This document shows positions 50,705 through 58,893 of a stretch of 64,000 bases of DNA, piece by piece. The stretch lies in the NCBI GenBank assembly GCA_032654645.1, contig JAULAW010000005.1, positions 186,001 to 250,000 on the forward strand, read 5' to 3'. Positions within the stretch are counted from its first letter, which is position 1, and each line of letters opens with the position of its first letter. This stretch comes from CAITJF01 sp032654645. GTDB lineage: Bacteria > Pseudomonadota > Gammaproteobacteria > Burkholderiales > Gallionellaceae. The notes beneath the pieces are model-generated. The model was not told where the DNA came from. It was given only the letters and a program-made list of their open reading frames with translations, and did not search any database. The position numbers and the translations under genes are program-made.

Positions 50705-50944
50705 TTCCATCAGAGCTTGTCGAAGCCCATTCTCCTTTCGGCAAGCTCAAAGCAAACGGACTTCAAACATAATCTGGCCGTATTGCTTTAATGTAGCAAA
50801 CTTCGCCTGTTTGGAACGAATGCAATATTTCATGTCAAATAAACGCGGCGCTTGTCCACAAAGAAATTTCACAGCCATTTATTGACTTGAAATGGACGCC
50901 TGCCTTAGAGTGGTAAACGTTATTCAATATTCAAGGGAACATTC

Positions 50945-51262
50945 ATGAGCATTCATTATTGGTTTATATTGGCATCAGGTCTGGCTATTACAGGAAACGC
51001 TCTCGCCGAGAGCGGTGAGGTGCTGGCGAAGAATAACAATTGCATGACCTGCCATGCAATTGACAGGAAGGTGCTTGGCCCGTCTTTCAAGGAGATCGCC
51101 GAAAAATACAAAAATGATAAAGGCGCGCAAGCCGTGATGGAAAAGAAAGTGCGCACCGGCGGTTCAGGCGCATGGGGCGTTATGCCAATGCCTGCCACTG
51201 CTATGTCAGTCAGCGACGGAGACATCAAGAGTATTGTGCATTGGGTGCTGTCGCTTAAGTAA
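50945..51262 (+). CDS. Class I cytochrome c (c551/c552 type)
   Basis: 105 residues with a signal peptide (cleavage after NALA). The haem site is CMTCH, followed by the usual KVLGPSFKEIAEKYK and the axial Met in GVMPMPATAMSVSD, ending in IKSIVHWVLSLK. It is a small periplasmic electron carrier that could link bc-type complexes to terminal oxidases or other reductases. It is a single-gene unit with AAGGGAAC in front of the ATG. Confidence 0.93.
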   Translation: MSIHYWFILASGLAITGNALAESGEVLAKNNNCMTCHAIDRKVLGPSFKEIAEKYKNDKGAQAVMEKKVRTGGSGAWGVMPMPATAMSVSDGDIKSIVHWVLSLK

Positions 51263-51363
51263 ATTTGCTTCGCTCACCCTGCGGCTATCCCCGCAGCAAG
51301 ACTGCGGGGGTATCGCGGCGCAAAAAAATCCGGCGAACCACGCAAGATCAAACTCTCTCCGAC

Positions 51364-52158
51364 CTACTTCGCCTTGAACGCATCAGCCAGAAACGCCAAA
51401 CCTTCTTCCCATGAAGCCTTGTCTGCTGCGGCGTTATAGGCGAGCGGCAGGTTGAATTTTTTGCCGTATTCATCAGCCGCCGGATTGGTGAAAGCATGTG
51501 TGGCGCCGGGATAGGTAACTGCCTTGTAGTTTACAACCGCCTTGTCCATCTCCTGGCGGAATGCCGCAACTTGCGTGGCGGGGATCATCGGATCGTCCTC
51601 GCCGGTGAAAGAAGCAATGCGCGCCTTTACCATGCCCCGCTCCGCCGGTTGCTGGGTGTTGAGGCCGCCGTGGAAGCTGGCCACCGCTTTGAGCGGCTCG
51701 CCTGCACGCGCCATGTTCAGCACCACCGAGCCACCGAAGCAATAGCCGATGGCTCCAATGTTGGCGGCATCAACCGACTTCTCCTGCTTGAGCAGATTGA
51801 GCGCGGCCTCAAATCGCGCGCGGGCTAACGCAGCGTTCTGGCTCACCTCGCTGGCGAATTTTTGCGCATCGTCCGGATGATGCGCCTGCTTGCCGTCTCC
51901 GTACATATCCAGCGCCAGCGCGGTGTAGCCGTGCTCTGCCAGCATACGGGCACGCTTGCGCGCGTAATCGTTGTGCCCCCACCATTCATGCACCACCAAT
52001 ATGCCGGGGCGCTTGCCCTTGGCAGCATCGTCGTAAGCGACATAACCTTTCAGTGTCGTGCCATTGGCGCTATAGGTGACTTCCCTTTCCTGTATTGCGG
52101 CATGGGACGCGGAAGCGGCAGCCAGCATGAGTCCGGTGAACAAAAGAAGTTTCTTCAT
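51364..52158 (-). CDS. Exported dienelactone hydrolase family protein
   Basis: 264 residues from ATG 52158, preceded by GGAGG and followed by a signal peptide (cleavage near SASHAA). The alpha/beta-hydrolase core has VHEWWGHNDYARKRARMLAE, the nucleophile motif GYCFGGSV with Cys, Asp in TGEDDPMIP and His in ATHAFTNPAADEYG. It hydrolyses an ester or lactone in the periplasm; the natural substrate is not evident. A longer frame to 52347 adds 63 residues of no recognisable family and lacks a signal peptide. Confidence 0.9.
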   Translation of the reverse strand: MKKLLLFTGLMLAAASASHAAIQEREVTYSANGTTLKGYVAYDDAAKGKRPGILVVHEWWGHNDYARKRARMLAEHGYTALALDMYGDGKQAHHPDDAQKFASEVSQNAALARARFEAALNLLKQEKSVDAANIGAIGYCFGGSVVLNMARAGEPLKAVASFHGGLNTQQPAERGMVKARIASFTGEDDPMIPATQVAAFRQEMDKAVVNYKAVTYPGATHAFTNPAADEYGKKFNLPLAYNAAADKASWEEGLAFLADAFKAK

Positions 52159-52484
52159 GTCATCCTCCATAAGAAATGCGGAGGTCAGTATAAACCAATC
52201 CAAGCGCTTGCCGGAAAGCGCCTTGAACAACATGGTAAGGGAGTCGAAGCTGATGCGCGGCGAAGAAGGCTCAGCGCGCTTCCATGCCTGAGTAAAACCG
52301 CCATACGTTTTTGCCAGCGGGCGAACATCAAACGTTATTGTGTTCATCGTGCCACCCCCCTCACATCCTCGAAAAAAACCGGCGACCAGCCGATCTTCTG
52401 AAACAAATCATATCCGAATTTCAACTTACTCCGCATTTGCTTTTGACGGTAGAATGCGCACCTTTAGTGACGCGCAAAATCATC

Positions 52485-53129
52485 ATGACTGGCATCACCA
52501 TCGCCTTATCCAAAGGCCGCATTTTCGAAGAAACCGTTCCTCTGCTGGCGGCGGCGGGAATCACGCCGATGGAAGACCCGGAGACTTCGCGCAAGCTGAT
52601 CCTGCCGACCAACCGTGCCGACGTGCGGCTCATCATCGTGCGCGCTTCCGACGTGCCGACCTATGTGCAATACGGGGCGGCAGATCTCGGCGTGGCGGGC
52701 AAGGATGTGCTGAACGAGCATGGCGGCACCGGACTGTACCAGCCGCTGGATTTGAACATCGCGCGCTGCCGCATGATGGTGGCGGTGCGTGATGATTTCG
52801 ATTACGACTTGGCGGTGCGCCAAGGCGCGCGCTTGCGCGTGGCGACCAAATACCTGCAAACCGCGCGCGAGCACTTCGCCGCGAAAGGCGTGCATGTTGA
52901 TCTCATCAAGCTGTATGGTTCGATGGAACTGGCTCCGCTGGTCGGCTTGTCCGACGCGATTGTTGACCTGGTCAGCAGCGGCAGCACATTGAAAGCCAAC
53001 AACCTCAAGGCAGTGGAAGAGATTGCGCAGATTTCCTCGCGGCTGGTGGTGAACCAGGCCGCGCTTAAATTAAAGCGCGACGCGATCCAGCCGATGCTGG
53101 ATGCGTTTAGCCGGGCTATTGCGAAATGA
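52485..53129 (+). CDS. hisG: HisG, ATP phosphoribosyltransferase (short form)
   Basis: 214 residues from ATG 52485; the frame is open upstream to 52311 but ITIALSKGRIFEETVPLL is the usual start. It makes phosphoribosyl-ATP, the first step of histidine synthesis. The short form lacks the C-terminal regulatory domain and needs HisZ, which is not in the window. SGSTLKANNLKAVEEI is the phosphoribosyl-binding loop. Its stop overlaps the hisD start by four bases. Confidence 0.95.
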   Translation: MTGITIALSKGRIFEETVPLLAAAGITPMEDPETSRKLILPTNRADVRLIIVRASDVPTYVQYGAADLGVAGKDVLNEHGGTGLYQPLDLNIARCRMMVAVRDDFDYDLAVRQGARLRVATKYLQTAREHFAAKGVHVDLIKLYGSMELAPLVGLSDAIVDLVSSGSTLKANNLKAVEEIAQISSRLVVNQAALKLKRDAIQPMLDAFSRAIAK

Positions 53130-54424
53130 ATATCAAACGTCTTTCCACCAAGCAGGCAGATTTCGATAAGCAACTAAATACGTTGCTTGCTTTTGAGGCA
53201 ACCGCCGACGAAAAGCTGGAAGCGGTCGTGGCGGCCATCCTTGCCGATGTGAAGCAGCGCGGCGATGCGGCATTGCTCGAATACACCAAGCGTTTCGACC
53301 GCCTCAATGTGAGCGGCGCGGCTGCACTGGAATTGCCGCAAGCCGAACTGCGGGCCGCGTTCGACAGCATACCTGCCGCGCAGCGCACGGCATTGGAACA
53401 GGCCGCGCAGCGCGTGACGGCTTACCACCAGAAGCAATTGCAAAGCTCTTGGAGCTACACCGAGGCGGACGGCACGCTGCTCGGGCAGCAAGTCACACCG
53501 CTGGATCGTGTCGGCCTCTACGTGCCGGGCGGCAAGGCGGCTTATCCTTCTTCTGTGCTGATGAACGCGCTGCCCGCGAAAGTGGCGGGCGTGGCCGAGC
53601 TCATCATGGTGGTGCCGACCCCGGACGGCGTGAAGAATCAACTGGTGCTGGCGGCAGCTTTCTTGTCCGGCGTGGACCGCGTGTTCACCGTTGGCGGCGC
53701 GCAGGCCGTTGCGGCGCTGGCTTACGGCACAGCGACCATCCCGCAAGTGGACAAGATCGTCGGCCCCGGCAATGCCTATGTGGCATCGGCCAAACGCCGC
53801 GTATTCGGCGTGTGCGGCATAGACATGATCGCCGGGCCGTCGGAGATTCTGGTGATCTGCGACGGGCAAACCGACCCGGATTGGATTGCGATGGATTTGT
53901 TTTCGCAGGCCGAGCATGACGAACTGGCGCAAGCCATTTTGCTGTCCCCGGATGCGAAATTCATCGAGGCGGTAGCCGCCAGCGCAAACAAGTTGCTCGA
54001 ACAGATGCCGCGCAAGGAAATCATCCGTACCGCATTGGAAAATCGCGGCGCATTGATTCACGTCGCCGATATGGAAGAAGCGTGTGCCATCAGCAATCGC
54101 ATCGCGCCCGAGCATCTGGAGCTGTCGGTGGAAAACCCGCAGCAATGGCTGCCCAAAATCAAACACGCCGGGGCGATTTTCATGGGGCGCTACACCTCCG
54201 AATCGCTGGGCGACTATTGCGCAGGGCCGAACCATGTCCTGCCCACCTCCAGCACAGCGCGTTTCTCTTCACCGCTGGGTGTGTACGACTTCCAGAAACG
54301 CAGCAGCCTGATTCAGGTTTCCGCACAAGGCGCGCAAACGCTGGGCGCGATTGCTGCGGAACTGGCGTTCGGCGAAGGCTTGCAGGCGCATGCGCAGTCT
54401 GCGCTGTTCAGGAAAAAGCAATAA
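53126..54424 (+). CDS. hisD: HisD, histidinol dehydrogenase
   Basis: 432 residues. It oxidises histidinol to histidine in two NAD-dependent steps. The features PGGKAAYPSSVLMNALPAKV, IVGPGNAYVASAKRRVFG, AGPSEILVICDG, the zinc-site QAEHDELAQAI and EHLELSVENPQQWLP are all seen. It is coupled to hisG. Other his genes are outside the window. Confidence 0.97.
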   Translation: MNIKRLSTKQADFDKQLNTLLAFEATADEKLEAVVAAILADVKQRGDAALLEYTKRFDRLNVSGAAALELPQAELRAAFDSIPAAQRTALEQAAQRVTAYHQKQLQSSWSYTEADGTLLGQQVTPLDRVGLYVPGGKAAYPSSVLMNALPAKVAGVAELIMVVPTPDGVKNQLVLAAAFLSGVDRVFTVGGAQAVAALAYGTATIPQVDKIVGPGNAYVASAKRRVFGVCGIDMIAGPSEILVICDGQTDPDWIAMDLFSQAEHDELAQAILLSPDAKFIEAVAASANKLLEQMPRKEIIRTALENRGALIHVADMEEACAISNRIAPEHLELSVENPQQWLPKIKHAGAIFMGRYTSESLGDYCAGPNHVLPTSSTARFSSPLGVYDFQKRSSLIQVSAQGAQTLGAIAAELAFGEGLQAHAQSALFRKKQ

Positions 54425-54473
54425 ACCCAAACGGCTCATTATTGATCTGGCACTATCTGGCCGCATCAATGCC

Positions 54474-54547
54474 GTCATTCGTGCGCGCCCTCTCCCTAAC
54501 CCTCTCCCTCTCTGGGGGAGAGTTGGAGAGAGGGACGGGGGAATGAC
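54474..54547. repeat. Palindromic CCCTCTCC / GGAGAGAGGG element after hisD
   Basis: The element begins GTCATTC and ends GAATGAC, with CCCTAACCCTCTCCCTCTC facing GGGGGAGAGTTGGAGAGAGG. It combines the terminal sequence of the GTCATTC elements with the CCCTCTCC core found in hsdR, hsdM and pst gaps. Confidence 0.7.
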
Positions 54548-54595
54548 GGTAAGTTTTGAGACGCCTATAACACAGCATTAAACTAGGATCTATTG

Positions 54596-54868
54596 ATGGA
54601 CTGGAAAATACTCGCCACTGTTTTTGCCTCCGTTTTCGTCGCCGAGATGGGCGACAAAACGCAACTCGCCACTATGTTGTTCGCCTCGGACAAAGAAGTC
54701 AGCAAGTGGACAATCTTTCTGGGCGCTTCGCTGGCGCTGGTAGCCGCATCGGGCATCGGCGTAATGGTTGGCAGCACACTGTCGAATTACATCAGCGAAA
54801 AACACCTGCACTATATTGCCGGAGCGGGCTTCGTCATTATCGGCCTGTGGACGCTGTGGAAGGCTTGA
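54596..54868 (+). CDS. Half-size GDT1/TMEM165-type (UPF0016) cation transporter
   Basis: 90 residues from ATG 54596, with AGGA seven bases upstream. Three hydrophobic helices and the signature VAEMGDKTQLATMLFA (E-x-G-D-K-T) identify the family, which exports Mn2+ or exchanges Ca2+ for protons. Most members have two such repeats in about 190 residues; this one has a single repeat and would need to form dimers or pair with another gene. No second half is seen nearby. Confidence 0.85.
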   Translation: MDWKILATVFASVFVAEMGDKTQLATMLFASDKEVSKWTIFLGASLALVAASGIGVMVGSTLSNYISEKHLHYIAGAGFVIIGLWTLWKA

Positions 54869-55083
54869 TTGCTACAAACCCCTTCGGCCTGCACTATTAT
54901 GCATATGCGGACTGATAAATTCGGGTGGGCTTCAATGAATCAATTACGTATCAAAAATATGCATTCCTCGCTATTTTTAATAGTACAGACCGGTGGGTCT
55001 GGTGAATAACTGTTAGCCACAAAGAATCCCGCCGCGAGAGTATAGTCAGTGTATGAACTGACAATTACTTGGAGTCTTTTGCC

Positions 55084-55302
55084 ATGGCCCAAATCGCTAT
55101 TCAAATCGATCCAGAAATTCAGGGTGGAACCCCTGTGTTTGTTGGCACACGTGTCCCGGTAAAAACATTATTCGACTACTTGGAAGCCGGGGACTCGCTC
55201 GCTACGTTTTGCGATGATTTTCCATCCGTACCGCAGAAACTTTGTGTTGCCGCACTTGAGCAAGCCCGCGAAGCTGTAGCACCCGATGCGCATCCTGCTT
55301 GA
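55084..55302 (+). CDS. DUF433 antitoxin-like protein
   Basis: 72 residues from ATG 55084. IQIDPEIQGGTPVFVGTRVP followed by VKTLFDYLEAGDSLATFCDD and FPSVPQKLCVAALEQA is the DUF433 pattern, a winged-helix family paired with PIN-like (DUF5615) toxins. It overlaps the next, broken gene by 14 bases. The partner is frameshifted, so the pair is likely inactive as written. Confidence 0.88.
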   Translation: MAQIAIQIDPEIQGGTPVFVGTRVPVKTLFDYLEAGDSLATFCDDFPSVPQKLCVAALEQAREAVAPDAHPA

Positions 55303-55452
55303 CGAGTCGCTTCCGTGTCGCCTGTCCCGCGCACTTACCGAACACACGGTTCAACGGTCGTGGAGACTGGGTGGTCAGGCGTAAAAAACGGCAGGCTTCT
55401 GGCTCTTGCAGCAGGACAATTCGATGTTTTCGTAACTGCGGATCGAAACCTT
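55289..55452 (+). pseudogene. DUF5615 (PIN-like) partner, frameshifted and truncated
   Basis: The first frame gives MRILLDESLPCRLSRALTEH followed by TVQ, and the next frame continues TVVETGWSGVKNGRLLALAA then GQFDVFVTADRNL. Joined they match a DUF5615 toxin start, with a one-base deletion near 55360. The similarity stops about 30 residues early, just before the end of nrdJ on the other strand. It was probably a functional toxin once. Confidence 0.78.
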
Positions 55453-55479
55453 CACACTCCTTCAGGTTTCACAAGATCA

Positions 55480-58386
55480 TTAGCCGCAGGCCCCAATCGC
55501 CCCACATGCCGTGCAAAACTCGCAGCCGTCTTTTTTGATGACGCTGCGGTTGCCGCACTCGGCGCATTTCTTGCCTGCCATGAGGTGGGTTTCAGCCTGC
55601 CGCCGCCTCTCGACAAATGCCCGTTTGTTTGACTGCGGGGCAGACATGATGCCGGTCTCGGTTACCGGATAGCCTTCCTCGTTGAGCAACCCCAGCATGG
55701 CGTAACGGTGGATCATCAGCCTTGCCACGTAAGCCACGGTGGAGGGCCAAGTTTGTGATTTCTCGCTGCCGGGCACCTTGGCCATGAAGTCGCCCAGCGG
55801 CTCCGAATAATTCAGCAGCTTGCGCAGTTTCATGCCGATCCAGGCGGGATCAATCACGCGCATATCCAGGCTGAGCAGCTTGCACAGGCCGTCGAGTGCG
55901 CGCGGGTATTCGCCGGACAGCCACACTGAGTAGGGGCGGCGTTGACCGTCGGGCAGCACCAATTCCTTCAGGCCCAACACGAAATCATCGCCGCCGGCAT
56001 TATTCAACACGTCCACCGTCCAGCTCATCGTGCCATCCGGGCTGGCTTTGGGCTCCTTGCGCGAGAACATCGCATCCAGCACGGGCGTGGGTTCGCCTTC
56101 CTGCATGGTCAGCGCCCCCAACTGCTCGCAGCGGAAGCGCACGATCTTGGCGAACCCGGATACCAGGCTGGGCATCCGCACTTTTTCGCCGCTGGGTGGG
56201 AAGGGCATAGAGAAGGCATCATCGCCGGCAGTTTTTTCGAGCACGGACAGCTTCATGTTCAGCCAGCCACGGTCTTCGGCGCGCATGTCCATGGACAGCG
56301 TCTTGGCGAGCGCCCCCAGGCCGCGCGGTTGCTCTGCCCCGTTCACCCATACCTCAAATGGTTTTGCATGACCGTTCTGGATGTGGCTGATGAAGACGGC
56401 GAAGCTGCCATTCTGGTGCTCTATCATGTACACCCAGCCTTCGCTGCCTAAAGCCTGCTGCGGTCGTCCGGGCCAGCGCAGGCTGGCCAAGGCCGGAGTG
56501 GGCATGATGTCGAGCACCACGCGCCGGTCCATGTCACCCTGGTCGTTATCTTGCGGCGTTTCTTTGTTCGTCGGCGCAACCGGCTTGACTTCCAGCACCG
56601 CACCCAGCACGCTGTTGGGACGGTAGGTCGTAATGCCTTTCAGGCCGTGTTTCCATGCTTCCATGTACAAGTCCTCGAAGGACTCGAACGGGTAATCCGC
56701 CGGCACGTTTACGGTCTTGCTGATCGCCGTGTCGATGAAGGGCTGCACTGCGCCGGACATCGCCATGTGATCGGTGGCCGACATTTCCAATGCAGTTACA
56801 AAGTAATCGGGCAGGTTGTCCACATCTCCGCCGAGATGGCGATACAGGCGCCAGGCGTAATCTTCCACCTGAATGGCTTTCTTGCTGCCGTCCTGCATGC
56901 GTTTGTTGCGGTTGTAAAACCAGGAGAACGGCGGCTCGATGCCATTGCTCGCGTTATCCGCAAAGGCCAGGCTGATCGTACCGGTCGGGGCAATCGACAG
57001 CAGATGGCTGTTGCGCAGGCCGTGCTGCCTGATGCGCTCCTTGATCTTCTCCGGCAGGCGTGAAGCAAAGCGTGGCGCGTCCAGATACTGATCAATGTCA
57101 AGCAGCGGGAAAGAACCTTTTTCCATAGCCAGGTTGATGGATGCCTCGTAGGCCGAATCCCGCATAACTTCTGCAATGCGGGACGCCATCGCGCGTCCCT
57201 CATCGCTGTTGTATTTCAGGCAGAGCATGACCAGCGCATCGCCCAGGCCGGTGAAACCAATTCCGATGCGGCGCTTGGCCTGCGCCTCAGCACGTTGTTC
57301 CTGCAGCGGCCAGACCGTTACGTCCAGCACGTTGTCCAGCATCCGCGCTGCCAGACCCACCACGCGCTCAAATGTGGCAAAGTCGAACTTTGCTTCCCCG
57401 GTAAATGGGTTGAGTGCAAACTTGGCCAGATTGATGCTGCCCAGATCGCAGCATCCGTAGCTGGGCAGTGGCTGCTCGCCGCACGGGTTAGTGGCTTCTA
57501 TTTCCTCGATGTAGGAAAGGTTGTTGTCGCTATTGATCTTGTCAATGAATAACACGCCCGGTTCCGCGTGGTCATAGGTTGCTTGCATGATCTGCTTCCA
57601 CAGGTCGGTTGCCTTGACCTTGCGGTACACCCAGACCCCATCGGCGCGCTGGTATGCCCCCGCGCTCAATGCGGCCTGGGACGGCATGGCCTTGTGCGCC
57701 AGATCCCACTCCGCATCGGCTTGTACCGCCTGCATGAAAGCATCGCTGATCCCGATGGAGAGGTTAAAGTTGCGCAGGTCGCCACTATCCTTGGCGTGGA
57801 TGAAAGATTCAATATCGGGGTGATCGCAACGCAGTACGCCCATTTGCGCGCCACGGCGCGCACCGGCGGACTCCACCGTTTCACAACTGCGGTCGAACAC
57901 CCGCATGTAGGATACCGGGCCGCTCGCGCGGCTGTTGGTGCCCTTCACCAGCGCATCCTTCGGGCGGATAGCGGAAAAATTGTAGCCGACGCCCCCGCCG
58001 CGGCGCATGGTCTCGGCGGCCTGTTGCAGGGCATCGTAAATGCCCGGTTTGCCGTCGCTATAGCCGCTGATCGCATCACCCACAGGCTGCACAAAACAAT
58101 TGATGAGGGTTGCCTGTAAAGTTGTTCCTGCGGCGGAATTGATACGCCCGCCGGGGATAAATCCGTTTTCAAGCGCCCACAGGAATTGTGGTTCCCATGC
58201 GGCAGGGTCTTTCTCAACCGCAGCCAACCCGCGTGCCACGCGCTTGCGTACGTCATGCGCAGTGGTTTCACCTTCCTTGCAGTACTTTTCCAGCAAGACT
58301 TCCGGAGTAATCTCTTGCTCGGCTAACGGAATGTTGTCAGCGCTCGCCGGTTCAAATTGAACCACAGGGTTTTTTCGGCGGGTCAT
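55480..58386 (-). CDS. nrdJ: NrdJ, B12-dependent (class II) ribonucleotide reductase
   Basis: 968 residues from ATG 58386; the open frame extends upstream to 58707 but the preceding sequence is not conserved. It reduces nucleotides to deoxynucleotides with adenosylcobalamin and works with or without oxygen. TLINCFVQPVGD and NPCGEQPLPSYGCCDLGSIN hold the active-site Cys residues, ESAGARRGAQMGVLRCDHPD is typical, and the C-terminus has the zinc-ribbon pattern CAECGNRSVIKKDGCEFCTA. A NrdR-like box lies ~145 bases upstream. Confidence 0.95.
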   Translation of the reverse strand: MTRRKNPVVQFEPASADNIPLAEQEITPEVLLEKYCKEGETTAHDVRKRVARGLAAVEKDPAAWEPQFLWALENGFIPGGRINSAAGTTLQATLINCFVQPVGDAISGYSDGKPGIYDALQQAAETMRRGGGVGYNFSAIRPKDALVKGTNSRASGPVSYMRVFDRSCETVESAGARRGAQMGVLRCDHPDIESFIHAKDSGDLRNFNLSIGISDAFMQAVQADAEWDLAHKAMPSQAALSAGAYQRADGVWVYRKVKATDLWKQIMQATYDHAEPGVLFIDKINSDNNLSYIEEIEATNPCGEQPLPSYGCCDLGSINLAKFALNPFTGEAKFDFATFERVVGLAARMLDNVLDVTVWPLQEQRAEAQAKRRIGIGFTGLGDALVMLCLKYNSDEGRAMASRIAEVMRDSAYEASINLAMEKGSFPLLDIDQYLDAPRFASRLPEKIKERIRQHGLRNSHLLSIAPTGTISLAFADNASNGIEPPFSWFYNRNKRMQDGSKKAIQVEDYAWRLYRHLGGDVDNLPDYFVTALEMSATDHMAMSGAVQPFIDTAISKTVNVPADYPFESFEDLYMEAWKHGLKGITTYRPNSVLGAVLEVKPVAPTNKETPQDNDQGDMDRRVVLDIMPTPALASLRWPGRPQQALGSEGWVYMIEHQNGSFAVFISHIQNGHAKPFEVWVNGAEQPRGLGALAKTLSMDMRAEDRGWLNMKLSVLEKTAGDDAFSMPFPPSGEKVRMPSLVSGFAKIVRFRCEQLGALTMQEGEPTPVLDAMFSRKEPKASPDGTMSWTVDVLNNAGGDDFVLGLKELVLPDGQRRPYSVWLSGEYPRALDGLCKLLSLDMRVIDPAWIGMKLRKLLNYSEPLGDFMAKVPGSEKSQTWPSTVAYVARLMIHRYAMLGLLNEEGYPVTETGIMSAPQSNKRAFVERRRQAETHLMAGKKCAECGNRSVIKKDGCEFCTACGAIGACG

Positions 58387-58893
58387 CTTGTGTTGGTCAA
58401 AAAGTATGCTGGAGGCGGCGGGTTGTTTTGAAAAGTTACGGACGGATGCTGAAGATAGAACACTTTCTGTAGCAAGCACAATACAACCCCCTATAATTGT
58501 GCGGGCTGAGTCAGCCCAAAAAAACTTAAAACCACTATATGTAGTGGTTTGTCCCCTGAATTGAACTAATTCTAGTGCATAAATTATTTTTTGCAAGTAA
58601 TATTTCGGCCAAAATAATTTGACCTGGCTTGCGGGATAAGTTATGCGAATTCGACTTTGAAGTACAAGTTTTGTAAGAAATGTTTGTGGAAAGATTACCT
58701 TGTCCAAGGTTACGGCGTTTATTTATCGGGCAGTCCAAAATTGGTAAAATCCGCTCCTGACATTTGATGGCGGACTGTCAACGCCAAATAGCAATCTCTG
58801 CTTTGATAGTCAACTGTATAAGTGTATTGGCTTCAGATTCAGTTAAAATGGCCAATAAGGACAATTTTAGAGATGCCCTTTTAGAAGGTGAGC
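58387..58893. other. Divergent 507-base gap between nrdJ and the B12/radical-SAM fusion gene
   Basis: No gene or riboswitch consensus is recognised. It holds a NrdR-like palindrome (58531-58548), a GGGCTGAGTCAGCCC palindrome (58503-58517) and the promoters of both divergent genes. The fusion gene's start is preceded by AAGGTGAG. Confidence 0.5.
58531..58548. promoter_or_regulatory. NrdR-box-like palindrome upstream of nrdJ
   Basis: ACCACTATATGTAGTGGT is an 18-base near-perfect palindrome close to the NrdR consensus (acaCwAtATaTwGtgt). NrdR sites usually occur in pairs about 31 bases apart; a second good copy was not found, so the call is tentative. Confidence 0.5.

Larger units (their letters stand above)
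50355..50944. other. 590-base gap with nested palindromic repeats
   Basis: No gene is seen between the IS element and the cytochrome c gene. The stretch holds the repeats at 50500-50704 and 50569-50655 listed separately; the cytochrome c promoter should lie near 50900. Confidence 0.6.

Noticed and set aside
52159..52347. 63-residue N-terminal extension of the dienelactone hydrolase
   Set aside because: The downstream ATG has a GGAGG site and a signal peptide; the extension is unlike the family and would bury the signal sequence.
53174..54235. 353-codon minus-strand frame over hisD
   Set aside because: It is antisense to hisD and resembles no protein family.
58387..58707. 107-residue N-terminal extension of NrdJ
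   Set aside because: It shows no similarity to NrdJ N-termini and contains promoter-like palindromes; the family start is near 58386.
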